From: Blattamonas nauphoetae
Lineage: Eukaryota > Preaxostyla > Oxymonadida
Length of the DNA stretch: 35,662 nucleotides
Reading direction: 5' to 3'
NCBI GenBank assembly: GCA_033064195.1
Contig: JARBJD010000536.1
Location: 1-35,662, forward strand
Shown here: positions 1 to 9,200 of the stretch, in pieces
Position numbering within the stretch: position 1 is the first letter of the stretch
Layout: each line of letters opens with the position of its first letter
Notes under the pieces: model-generated
The model's input: the letters and a program-made list of their open reading frames with translations, nothing else
Database searches by the model: none
Told to the model about the DNA's origin: nothing
Made by a program: the position numbers and the translations under genes

Positions 1-656
1 CACACAGATTGGGACATCAATAGTGTGTTGAAACCTCCTGTTCCAGATGTTGTTGTAAAATCAGAAAGTGGAATGTACACACCAGCAACTGATTCATCAT
101 GATTCCATGCATTCTGCCAAGGTGTGTGACAATGTTTTCGATTCTCAATTGACTCTTCGGTTTGATCATATTGTAGATGTGAGACTCCATTGAGACATCA
201 TTATTTGTTGTGCTGATGATTCTCTGATTGTTGTGAAGAACAGTAAGGTCACGAAGATTGATGCCGAATGCTTGAGTCCAACGAGATGAAGATTCTCTCA
301 TTCATGAACGATCCAACCTTACCAGCTGTAGTTTGCCAATTATTGAGTTTCAATGTTGCTGTCATTGTGAACGTAATGAATGAATCATCGATTTGATAAA
401 TGTCTTGATTACCAGTCAACGGAATGATTATCTCTTGTCCTGTGTAGAAGCGTGCATTCTCTGATGGTTTCAATTCTTGAATAGAAGTACTGTGGGCTCC
501 ATCATTCATGAGGTAATTGATGTGGTGTTCAGACATGAGTTGTTGTTGTATTTGACCAATGTCATCTCTGGTATACTTGATTGATCCAGTTGGATTTCCA
601 GTCAATGATGATGCTCCAGTTCTTTTGTTTGTCAGATGTGTTATATGCGAATTCAT
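1..656 (-). pseudogene. Capsid-type (jelly-roll) gene remnant of the Polinton, cut by window start
   Basis: Minus-strand coding for a beta-rich protein. Its early part is polar and Gly/Asn/Thr-rich, followed by alternating hydrophobic strands typical of the N-terminal part of a viral jelly-roll capsid protein. It lies at the end of the cluster opposite the polymerase, beyond the packaging ATPase, where structural genes would be expected. The gene looks broken and is also truncated by the window edge. Assignment as major rather than minor capsid protein is inference. A T-rich motif precedes its start, as for its neighbours. Confidence 0.5.
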
Positions 657-662
657 TTTCTC

Positions 663-674
663 AAAAATAAAAAA
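663..674 (-). promoter_or_regulatory. T-rich start-proximal motif
   Basis: On the coding strand this reads TTTTTATTTTTG, about seven bases before the ATG of the capsid-type gene. The same element recurs before most other minus-strand genes of the Polinton. Confidence 0.45.
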
Positions 675-683
675 CTGTATTGC

Positions 684-974
684 TTATTTCTTTTTGACTT
701 TCTTCTTCTTCGCTTTCGGCTTCAGCTTTTCTTCTAGTTTCATTATTTCCCCTCTGAGCTTGTTCGCAACTGCAGTGTTTCCTTCATTCATTGCTTCCTC
801 ATATTGTGCCATCTTTTCTGCGTGGAGTTGTTGATCCGATTTCACATCTGGAATCATTTCAATTCCTGTCTGTGCTACCTTCGAGATTAGTGGTCCAACG
901 AAGGGAATGAGATTCAGAAATGGAGCTCCCACACGAAGAATTGTTTTCCGACTCCTGCTAATTTTGAGAACCAA
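684..974 (-). pseudogene. Small hydrophobic/basic Polinton accessory protein
   Basis: An open stretch of 96 codons. It has a hydrophobic Pro/Gly-rich segment (PFLNLIPFVGPLISK, about residues 18-32), a helical charged middle and a very lysine-rich tail. The composition resembles small membrane-active or DNA-binding virion proteins, but I do not recognise a family. It lies between the capsid-type gene and another small Gly-rich gene, so a virion accessory role is plausible. The gene looks damaged, with about one break. A T-rich motif of the shared type lies just upstream. Confidence 0.4.
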
Positions 975-1022
975 CCTGGTGCCATTTTAGGAAAATAAAA
1001 ATATTCGAATACTAGTGAATGT

Positions 1023-1331
1023 TTATCCTTTGAATTGAATTTTGGAATTAGAGGAGAGTGGCATATCATCATTGGAGTATCGTCCATTTCGTAGAGGTTC
1101 GTACTCGATCATCTGTGGTTTTTGTGCTCGATTGATCGCTTTGTTCTGTTGATAAACGTCCATCATTCCTCCTAATCCATTGAGTATTCCACCTGCGGTT
1201 TGTCCGAATTTACTGTTCGTTTGAGAGAGCAATCCACCACCGACTTGAAGCAACGTTGGAGCTAGAGGTTTGATGAATTGAAAGAATTGCTTGCCGATAT
1301 TTTTGAGTTTGTTGAAACTTCCTGGTGCCAT
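1023..1331 (-). CDS. Small Gly/Pro-rich Polinton accessory protein
   Basis: 102 residues beginning MAPGSFNKLKN. There is a basic amphipathic start, then a hydrophobic Gly-rich stretch (about residues 25-57, with QVGGGLL and GGILNGLGGMM) and a polar tail. This layout resembles small capsid-internal or membrane-active proteins of Polintons and adenovirus-like viruses, but that is inference from composition only. The T-rich motif stands at 1337-1349, six bases before the start. The gene is colinear with its neighbours and separated from them by short A/T-rich gaps. The frame looks whole. Confidence 0.55.
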   Translation of the reverse strand: MAPGSFNKLKNIGKQFFQFIKPLAPTLLQVGGGLLSQTNSKFGQTAGGILNGLGGMMDVYQQNKAINRAQKPQMIEYEPLRNGRYSNDDMPLSSNSKIQFKG

Positions 1332-1336
1332 TTATA

Positions 1337-1349
1337 GAAAATAAAAAAT
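1337..1349 (-). promoter_or_regulatory. T-rich start-proximal motif
   Basis: The coding strand reads TTTTTTATTTTCT immediately before the ATG at 1331. It matches the motif upstream of the other minus-strand Polinton genes. Confidence 0.45.
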
Positions 1350-1441
1350 ACAATTCATTTTATAATTTTAGCGGGGAATTGCTTTCGTCAGAGAAATGCC
1401 ATAATTGAGAATAGTGTTGTACGCTTCGTTATAGGCGATAC

Positions 1442-1957
1442 TCATGTCTTTCCACCAACAAGGATCTTGAATATTGTTCGAAAGATTGGGAGTTTATTCA
1501 GACATAGACACTTATCAGACAGATCATCCAATTCGATCACCACATCATTGATCCCAGTGAGTGTAGCAATCAGTGCACATAAATCACTTTGGTTGGTGAT
1601 CAGTTTCTTCGATGGTTCAATGAGATTATTCAGTAGTTTCTTTTCACAAGCGAATGCATTCTTGTAAACGAGCAGGAGCTGATCTTTGAATGCTGAAATG
1701 TTAGACGTGTATTCTCGCAGTGGAATAGAACGACTCTGAATAGGAGCTGATGGATATGTCTCGAGTGGAGGATCATAAGGACCACGTTCATTAGTGACCA
1801 CAGGCTCAGAGCACACTCTTTCCATCTCCATCTTCGATCCTCTATTATCTACACCAGCTTTGCTCCTATCCTCGATGATGACATTGTTGGTGATTGATGT
1901 TGGTACTGAAGAAGAACTTGTGTGTTTTGTAAATTGACAACTTAGAATTGGTTGCAT
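1442..1957 (-). CDS. Polinton accessory protein, unknown function
   Basis: About 171 residues starting MQPILSCQF. I prefer the ATG at 1957 over the upstream GTG because it is the first ATG after the T-rich motif. The N-terminal half is polar and Ser/Pro-rich. The C-terminal half is helical and amphipathic, with many Leu, Ile and Lys residues, and ends LVGGKT. I recognise no family. It sits among structural and accessory genes of the element and could be a virion component, which is inference from position only. Confidence 0.45.
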   Translation of the reverse strand: MQPILSCQFTKHTSSSSVPTSITNNVIIEDRSKAGVDNRGSKMEMERVCSEPVVTNERGPYDPPLETYPSAPIQSRSIPLREYTSNISAFKDQLLLVYKNAFACEKKLLNNLIEPSKKLITNQSDLCALIATLTGINDVVIELDDLSDKCLCLNKLPIFRTIFKILVGGKT

Positions 1958-1963
1958 CACTTT

Positions 1964-2731
1964 CTATAAAAATAAAAAAATATATATTAATGTTTTTAAA
2001 TTCACATTTCTGCTCGATCTATAGCTCCCATTCCAGAACTGTCCAGCTGTGCAAATCGATAATACCCAGGCATCAGTTTGGTACTGATCGAGATCATCAT
2101 CTGTGACTGTTTTGAATGCTTTGGCTTTCAGTTTATTAACTTCTGTTGATATGTGAGTTGAATAGTGAGTACAGTATTCCGATAAATACGTTGTATCTTG
2201 AGTGATCATTTGGAGAAACACTGGATAAATCTGATCCTTGAAGGCTTTCTTTTGTTTCATACTGGGATTGTAGTCCTGAACATGATCAATAAGCCATTGA
2301 TCCCACATCAGTGATGCTACTTTCGATAGAATCGAATTGAACACCATATTGTCTAACACATTCTTGCTGGAATCAGCTGGAGTACTTCGATTTGCACGAG
2401 TTATTCCCAATTCATTTGTCATGTGTTCACCAACAGCTTTCTTCATTAGTGTATACGGTTGTTGAGATCGTTTAGTCTTCATCTCTGCATAACTGATGTC
2501 TCGATAATTGGTTTGCAAATCGTATGATCCATTCTTGAGGAAATTCCTATGCACCGCTTTTATTTTCCTTCCATTTTCTTGATTAAAGGATGTGTATAGT
2601 TTCTGTCTTCGCATATCTGGTGTTGGATTCATTGCGTAGTATGTCTCTTTGTCTGGTCTACTGTTGTATGGAGTTAGCATAGCACCATTGACTGCAATCA
2701 AATCTCCAGTATCATTATCGTAGACCATCAC
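1964..2731 (-). pseudogene. Polinton accessory/structural protein, unknown
   Basis: A predicted mostly helical protein of about 250 codons. Its polar N-terminal part contains YNSRPDKETYYAMNP, and its middle is rich in aromatic and hydrophobic residues (SLMWDQWLIDHVQDY). There are no catalytic motifs I recognise. The position between the ATPase and the capsid side suggests a structural or assembly role. The locus looks damaged, with one or two apparent breaks, so its true limits are uncertain. Confidence 0.4.
1968..1980 (-). promoter_or_regulatory. T-rich start-proximal motif
   Basis: The coding strand reads TTTTTTTATTTTT about ten bases before the ATG at 1957. It is the same element as before neighbouring genes. 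Confidence 0.45.
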
Positions 2732-2767
2732 ATCAGGAACTTGTCCATATTGTTCTATTTTCGCAGT

Positions 2768-2962
2768 TCAATTTCGTCCAGTTCTCGTAATATACTCACG
2801 TGCTGATGGAAGACTACACAGAGCATCATTGCGTCTGGTTTGAATATCATCGTCAGCAAAGATTCGTTTCAATGCTGCTTGACTCTCTGGTCCGTATCTC
2901 ATTCTTGGTTTCTTCGCTTGTGATTTTCTTTGTGGTTGAACGTACACTATCTTTTGTGACAT
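2768..2962 (-). CDS. Small basic Polinton reading frame
   Basis: 64 codons beginning MSQKIVYVQPQRKSQ. The N-terminal half is very basic, with many Arg and Lys residues, and could bind DNA. It has a clear T-rich motif upstream (2977-2989) and is divergent from the ATPase gene, with about 60 bases between the two start codons. That gap therefore probably holds a two-way promoter. I recognise no family. Its relation to the adjacent downstream gene is uncertain because this part of the element looks damaged. Confidence 0.4.
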   Translation of the reverse strand: MSQKIVYVQPQRKSQAKKPRMRYGPESQAALKRIFADDDIQTRRNDALCSLPSAREYITRTGRN

Positions 2963-2976
2963 TGTGTGTTTTCACA

Positions 2977-2989
2977 CAAAATAAAAAAA
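2977..2989 (-). promoter_or_regulatory. T-rich motif in the divergent gap
   Basis: The coding strand reads TTTTTTTATTTTG, about 14 bases before the ATG at 2962. A short GTGTG/CACAC palindrome lies between motif and start. The ATPase gene starts on the other strand at 3024. Confidence 0.45.
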
Positions 2990-3023
2990 CCAAAAGTATA
3001 TTTTAATTAGAGTTAAATCACAA

Positions 3024-3914
3024 ATGAACAAATCGAATATGACTAAACCAGAGGTTTCGCGGAGGGTGGAACCCTTGTCTCTAACAGCATATGTGAATGC
3101 AAAATTGAGTGAAGCATCAAATAGGAATGTTTCTCATGAAGTGCAATCACAAATACATCCAGACCTAAATTTCAATCGCAATAGTGTCAATGTCCTCGTT
3201 GGAAACAGAGGAAGTGGAAAAACATTCAATGCTCTTCGAGAAGTTGCCAAGCTCCAGAATGTTCAAGTTCGGAATGAACTATTCCATTTGTTTGTCTTCG
3301 TCACTGATAAGAACATTGATCCAACATTCGATAAATTCAAACCAATACTGAACGTTCCTTATGTGAAGGTCAAATACGATGATGCACTTCCATTTCTGTT
3401 GGAACTCTCAGAATCGAAAGCTGCTTATGAAGAAATTATTGACAATCAATGGCAGAATAAAATCACTGATGAATGCCGAGATGAACTCTTCGACTCACTT
3501 TACATTGATGACTTCTCAGTTAAGAATCTCCAAACGATTATCCTTCTTGATGACTGTCGTAGGATCCTAGGTGAACGAAGAACATCCAAAAATAGAATGA
3601 CAATGATGGACCTGTTACTGGAGAATCGACAACCGAAATTCACATTCTTTCTGACAATGCATGAGCTGTTCAGTTTGTCAGCAGACATGAAGTCAAACAT
3701 TGATTCGATGTGGATCTTCGGAGGATTCAATAGAGAACGAATCAGTCGAGTCTATCCTCAGTTAAACTCACCAATTGATATTCAACAATTCTGGAACATT
3801 TACCAACGAAAACAAAAGTGTGAAGCAATCATTCTTCGATACAATACTGATGGAGTTGCACTGACTGAGATCAACAAAGATGGACTAATCAGAAGGGTCA
3901 GAGAACTCTTGTAG
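3024..3914 (+). CDS. FtsK/HerA-type DNA-packaging ATPase (A32-like) of the Polinton
   Basis: A 296-residue P-loop ATPase expected to drive DNA into capsids. Walker A is GNRGSGKT at about residues 60-67. Walker B is TIILLDDC at about 171-178, with the hydrophobic strand and paired acidic residues. A later strand TFFLTMHEL (about 207-215) fits the HerA-type sensor region. Length and motif spacing match A32-like ATPases of Polintons, virophages and large DNA viruses. It is the only plus-strand gene in the cluster, divergent from a small basic gene and overlapping the 3' end of the next minus-strand gene by 30 bases. The frame looks whole. Confidence 0.85.
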   Translation: MNKSNMTKPEVSRRVEPLSLTAYVNAKLSEASNRNVSHEVQSQIHPDLNFNRNSVNVLVGNRGSGKTFNALREVAKLQNVQVRNELFHLFVFVTDKNIDPTFDKFKPILNVPYVKVKYDDALPFLLELSESKAAYEEIIDNQWQNKITDECRDELFDSLYIDDFSVKNLQTIILLDDCRRILGERRTSKNRMTMMDLLLENRQPKFTFFLTMHELFSLSADMKSNIDSMWIFGGFNRERISRVYPQLNSPIDIQQFWNIYQRKQKCEAIILRYNTDGVALTEINKDGLIRRVRELL

Positions 3915-4244
3915 AAGGTTCCCAATAGTCTCGTCAAGACTTCGAAGCCTCATGCTGAGAGTATCTGTTAGTGTTCGAATTGATTCTTCAATGTCTGATA
4001 ATCTTTGATCAATCGAGAGTGAATTAGGAGAAGTGGAAGTATCAACATTTCTTTTCCTCAGTGCGATCTCACCTCTTATTTTTGTTATTCGATATCCATC
4101 AATTTGAATCATCCTATTCAGTTTCTGTGTTGTGTACTCATTCAGTTCTTTTCTATTCTTCTCCAAGTATCTCTGAAAGTCGTGGATGTTTGTGAACTCT
4201 TTCTGTTCAGGATCAAACGGTTCTAATATTTTCAGTGATGACAT
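3885..4244 (-). CDS. Short helical/coiled-coil Polinton protein, unknown
   Basis: 119 residues starting MSSLKILEPFDPEQKEF. A charged helical N-terminal half is followed by a likely coiled coil near the C-terminus (about residues 78-115, with regularly spaced Leu and Ile in SDIEESIRTLTDTLSMRLRSLDETI). It converges with the ATPase gene and overlaps it by 30 bases at the 3' ends. A weaker T-rich stretch precedes the start. I recognise no family. A role as an oligomeric virion or replication accessory protein would be speculation. Confidence 0.5.
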   Translation of the reverse strand: MSSLKILEPFDPEQKEFTNIHDFQRYLEKNRKELNEYTTQKLNRMIQIDGYRITKIRGEIALRKRNVDTSTSPNSLSIDQRLSDIEESIRTLTDTLSMRLRSLDETIGNLLQEFSDPSD

Positions 4245-4313
4245 TTAAGTGAAATAACAATATCTGAAACATTATTGAGATTCGATTAAATTGAAGCGAA
4301 CGAAGTTCTGAGG

Positions 4314-6239
4314 TCAGAGAAGACCGAACTCAGCAATGAACTCTGGAGTTAAGTCGTCAATTGAGTCTGCATGAAACTTGGTGTGCTGAATTGGAACGTA
4401 GACAACTTTTGACAAACAGGTGAGTCCATTCAGTAGAGTAGCTACAACATTTCCGTGTTTGTATTCAATGAATTTCCCCACGAATTGAAACTGTCTTCTC
4501 TTCTTCTGAAACTTAGCAACAGTCTTGTCCAAATAAAGGTGAATCAACAAAATGTTTCCTGGTTTGTATTGCCATAACATCTGTGTTGTCTGTTGTCGTT
4601 GAATGTTCTTCAATTGTTCTTCACATGAGGAGATATACAGTGCTTCGATTTCACGATTGCTTTGTGCTTGTTGTGGAGTGAACTTGTTCCAGTACGCTCG
4701 ATGTGGAGTCATGTTGTAGTATTCCACCATCTGATTCATCAGTGAATGATTTGTCATTTGTGTCGCATTGTCCTGGAATCCATCTCTGATTGTTCTTATC
4801 ACTCGATCGACGATTCTGTTGTGATTAGTGAATGGTGAGCTTGTGAAATAAGTACTGACCTTTTGTTGCTTGAAAAACTCTGATGCTTCAATACTTGTCC
4901 ATGCTGCTTCTCCATCACCACGAATGTTGTTGACATGAACTCCATGATGATTAATCAGGTCATTGATTGCCGTCTTGACTTTGCTCCATGATTTATCCAG
5001 AACAGGAATTACAACAAGGTATTTGGTGTTGATGTTAATTGCGAAGAGGTAGATCTGCAGTACTGTTTTCGACGTTGGTGATTGAATGAAAACGAGATCA
5101 ATTTCCCATGATCCAAACTTGGGAGAAAAGTATGGTCGATCACAATTCTGTGGAACCTTTCTGTCTGATGTCTTCTGTGGATCACCTGTAATTGCTTTGG
5201 ACATGAACTGCATTTTTGATCGAAAAGGATACACAATTGTCTCCGTTGTTTTAGGCATCGTTGGTGGATCAATTCTCATTCTGTCACTTCCTTTTTCTCT
5301 CTGAATTTTCCTCGGATGTGCTACACTCCATCTGTGATCAAATTCCTCATACCAATCCTGAAATGATCTTCCTCCGAATGGGATTTGTTTTGTGTGAGTC
5401 AGAATGAAGTCAAGATCATCGTTCGCAATCTTTCTGTTAATTGAGGCTCGAACAAATGTGTCTCTGTTCATTTTATTTGCATCCAGAATGTGTGAGGTAA
5501 TGAAGTGTTCCATCTGCTTTTGATTATTCATTATTGAGTTCTCAGCTTTAATCAGTTCATCTTCTGAATCATTTCTCTGTTGATGATCAAACAATCCTTT
5601 CATTCGTCCCAACTTATTGAGCACTTGCTGTGTCGTCGGTTCGTACTGTCTGATCTCTCTCACTGGGTGGTTAAATGGAGTTGTTCTGATTGACATTGGT
5701 GGATTGGGAATAATGTCATCATCGTCCTCTTCGAACCTCATCTCCTTCATTGGTAATTCATAGTCTGAACCAATCGATTTCAGGTTTCTCTTCTGTCCAA
5801 TAATGATTGGAGATTCAGGTGATTGAATCGTGATTGGTCTTTGCACTGGAATTGGGATTGGTCTTGCCTCTGCAGGGCTTCGAACTCTTGGTGAGAGAAT
5901 TGGCGTCACTTGCTGATTGTACTTTCGATGATATTCTTGATACTTTATGTATGCTCTTTCACATCTCCAATCACGAACACGTTTTCCCAAGAATGCAATC
6001 AGAAACTGTGAAACTACTTTTGTTCCATCATAAAATGTTAATTCAGGAGAAAGACCTCCATTGAACCAATCCTCGAAATATGTTTCATCGTTTGCCTCAT
6101 ACTCTCCATTTGAATCATAGACATCATATACTGGTAGAATCTGAGTTGGATTCTCTCTGAAGTTAAAGATTTTGGTTGTAGAGTGTTGTGTGCAATTCAG
6201 TAACCTATTCACTAAAGTATTGATCTGTCGTGTGTTCAT
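4314..6239 (-). CDS. Retroviral-type (rve) integrase of the Polinton
   Basis: A 641-residue protein expected to insert the element into host DNA. The first 110 residues are of unknown fold. A proline-rich and acidic linker (about 112-200) and a helical part follow, then the RNase H-like integrase core at about 370-520. Core landmarks are Asp381 in WEIDLVFI, Asp442 in RGDGEAAW and the helix HNRIVDRVIRTIRDG (473-487). A small SH3-like or chromodomain-like beta module follows (about 557-605). The gene ends 23 bases before the polymerase gene's stop-side boundary, so the two are tightly packed on the same strand. The frame looks whole. Confidence 0.88.
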   Translation of the reverse strand: MNTRQINTLVNRLLNCTQHSTTKIFNFRENPTQILPVYDVYDSNGEYEANDETYFEDWFNGGLSPELTFYDGTKVVSQFLIAFLGKRVRDWRCERAYIKYQEYHRKYNQQVTPILSPRVRSPAEARPIPIPVQRPITIQSPESPIIIGQKRNLKSIGSDYELPMKEMRFEEDDDDIIPNPPMSIRTTPFNHPVREIRQYEPTTQQVLNKLGRMKGLFDHQQRNDSEDELIKAENSIMNNQKQMEHFITSHILDANKMNRDTFVRASINRKIANDDLDFILTHTKQIPFGGRSFQDWYEEFDHRWSVAHPRKIQREKGSDRMRIDPPTMPKTTETIVYPFRSKMQFMSKAITGDPQKTSDRKVPQNCDRPYFSPKFGSWEIDLVFIQSPTSKTVLQIYLFAININTKYLVVIPVLDKSWSKVKTAINDLINHHGVHVNNIRGDGEAAWTSIEASEFFKQQKVSTYFTSSPFTNHNRIVDRVIRTIRDGFQDNATQMTNHSLMNQMVEYYNMTPHRAYWNKFTPQQAQSNREIEALYISSCEEQLKNIQRQQTTQMLWQYKPGNILLIHLYLDKTVAKFQKKRRQFQFVGKFIEYKHGNVVATLLNGLTCLSKVVYVPIQHTKFHADSIDDLTPEFIAEFGLL

Positions 6240-6245
6240 TTATTC

Positions 6246-6255
6246 AAAAATAAAG
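6246..6255 (-). promoter_or_regulatory. T-rich start-proximal motif
   Basis: The coding strand reads CTTTATTTTT, six to seven bases before the integrase ATG, within the 23-base gap after the polymerase stop. It is the same element as at the other genes, so it may also serve polymerase transcript ends. Confidence 0.4.
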
Positions 6256-6262
6256 TTTGTGT

Positions 6263-9200
6263 TTATTCGATTTGATAATCAGTTGCTTTCAGTCCACAGA
6301 TGAATGGAGGACACGATTCATTTTCAAGTACGATTGCCTTCAGATGGATTCCACTGAGACTGAGTTTTTGCTGTTGTATTTTGGCTATTTCAAATCCATT
6401 GCTGTCATCTTCGCTCACGACTCTTCTCGTCTGGAAGTTCAATGTTGTAGTCACTGTTTTCTCTCCATTCAGACACTTCACACAATCGTCACTGGTGATA
6501 TTCGTTTTCTTTAGAGACACTCCTTTGATCTTGCATTTCTCATCGAGAGAGTAACACTTGGGTGCAAGACAGATCATCTGTTCACCTTCTTTCTCAATTG
6601 CTAATCCCAACAGTTTCTTCTCATCATCAACTCCCTTTTCAGGATTGGGAAACCATTCATATTTGTGAGCATCATAAAATTCCTTGTCAGCAATCACGTG
6701 TTCAAATTGTTGATGAATTCCAGCATTCGGATCTCCACTAATTGCCCAGTATGCAGAGTCAGTATCTCCCTCACAAAAGTGAATCTTGTTCATGTCTAGG
6801 CACTTGTACATGAAATTGTAGATGAAATTCAGATACCAGAACTTGGCATTGTCGAGTGTGAATACCGCTTCTTGCAGACATGTTTTACATGATGCTTTCT
6901 CTCTGTCTTCAATCACGATGTAGTTGTCCTCATTGATCTCTCTCGTTGCCACAAATCCCTTCATCATTTGCTTCAAGTAGGTTCTCTTCTCGTTGCAGAT
7001 TGTGATTGAGTTATACTTTTCAGTGTTCATTCCATCGTATCCGTAACTTCCATTCAAGTTGGTCTTACAGAATTGTTCTTTTCCAATATTTCCAACCTTC
7101 ATTGCTTCTATTCTGTCATTCATAAATGAGGTCACAAATGGTTCGAATCCAGCATGTCTCGAGAACACCATCACACTCTGAATATCGTCCACAATGAAGT
7201 GGCAATAGTCGATGAGGAACCACAGATAGTATGTCGAAAAGAACATATACTGATCGTGTGTGCTCAAGAGTTGGGTCAGCTTTCTTTGTTTGTCATCAGT
7301 CTTCAATCCATGTTTCTTCATCAACGAGTATGTCTTCTCTCCGATGTTCTCTTCTGTGGTATTGACAACAATGTTTCTGAAGATTGGTGGGAAGTTAATG
7401 AACTCATTTATGTACTTCTCGTCTATGTGTCCTTTCAGTTCAGCAACGAAGAGTGTCTTCTGATTCTTGTCTTCGATGATATTTCGGCATTCTTTATCTC
7501 CTGTTGCGGTGTACAAACATCTTCCTGGCATATACATTCTGTGTTTAGCATATGGATTGTTTTTGTTCTTGATGGATGAGAAAGCGCTTGGATAAAGTGA
7601 ATTGAAGTCAACACCACAGACATGAGTCATGATGTGTTCTGTATCTTTGGAGATCACTCTCCCCCTAGGAGGGTTCGAAGCCTCTGGCGAGATCTTTCCG
7701 TCTTCGTATGTGAAGTGATTGATTGGAGTCACGTCTTTTATATTCTGTCGATGTTGAACATTCGATAATCCACCAGTCACAGCGGCTCTCAGTTTGTGAT
7801 ATGTTTGTTCATGTGTCAGAGTCATTGGTAATGATTTCCAGATGCAATACTTCTTCAATTGAATTCTCAATCTTGTGAGATGTTCATCATGATCTGACTT
7901 GTAGGTGTTGCAGGAATCACAGCAGATCTTGACGTTCTCTTTTGAATGTCCTTTCGAATTGTCGATTCTGTCCAGTGTTGGTCGTACTGCTTGTGAGAAG
8001 TGACACTTGCAGATGTAGCACACTCTCTTGCACTGTTGAACGAACCAATCATAGTCAGATTCAGTTACGTTTTTGTCAGTATTGCGATGAGCTTTCTGGT
8101 CTTGATAAATGTACGATGCAACCTTGTACTTCCAGTATTGTTTTGTGATTGTGATTGGTCCAGATTGATCCACTCCATTGAAATCATCATCGATATCAAA
8201 ATCCTTGTAGGCACATGCATATTTGATTGCAGAAGCATTGGCGGACAGTGAGAGATTGTGCAGCATGTCCACTTTATATTGGAAGTTCAAATCGATGAGA
8301 TTATCCAGTGGTGCAATCATGCATTCGACGTCTCTGATGTTGTAGAATTTCAGATAGTCCCAACGGTTTTTGAATCCTTGCTTGTTCCAATCATCAAGAT
8401 ACATTTGGTAATCGGTGTCAGACATTTCACTGCTGTTCAGACTGGAATAGAATTCAAATTTGGAGAAAGGTTCTTGTTTGCTCAGCACTGTATCGTAGTC
8501 TGATGAATCAAATGATTCGTAAGCAAAGAATGATTTCTGAAGCGTTGTATTTCCTCCAAAAGCCTTCACTGCATTATCCAAAGTCATTGGTCCTGTGTAC
8601 GACATCATGTCAATGAATCGAAGGACCTGTTGCGTCTTCTCGTGTCTGATCAATACTTGCTTATACTTCGTTGTGGATCCAAGGAAGCTCACCACTTTCC
8701 AATCTTTGTCAACGAGATCACGAAAGATGAGATTGATGTCAAATCTGGAACTGTTGAATCCAATGACACTTACTTTGTTTTGTGAAGGAATCTCTGGGTC
8801 TTCATAGTAGTTGTCCTCTCGAACTGTCTCAGCATATTTGAAGAGTTCTCTGATCCACTGCTTCACGAAGTCTTTTCCATCTCGAAGATCAAAGTAGATT
8901 GACTTCACTCCTGATTTTGTCTTAATTGCTGGTGCAACTGAGAGAGGTTTCAAGTGGGAAATCAACTGAGTATTGTCATCAGAGAATAGATTGTCAAGAA
9001 TGAGATCTTCCATCGCTTCGAAATCGTATGTGATGTAGTATTGTGTTGGTTTGAATTCATCTTGTCTTTTGTGTGCCATCAGAAATTCAAACGTTCTATT
9101 GTTGAGAATATGTGGAACATACGGTCTTGGCGTTTTGTCAAGGGAGATCTTCTTCACATGTTTTCCATCAAGCTCTTTGCACTCTCTGAGATGCTTCTCA

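Noticed and set aside
5009-5304. Short frames on both strands inside the integrase, polymerase and ATPase genes
   Set aside because: They lie in other frames of long, motif-bearing genes and have no motif or start motif of their own.
4314-6239. Integrase as a sign of an LTR retrotransposon
   Set aside because: There is no reverse transcriptase, gag or LTR nearby. The polymerase and packaging ATPase on either side identify a Polinton.
7140-7152. GGTTCGAATCC, a perfect tRNA B-box word
   Set aside because: It lies inside the uninterrupted polymerase reading frame, with no acceptor stem or A box around it.
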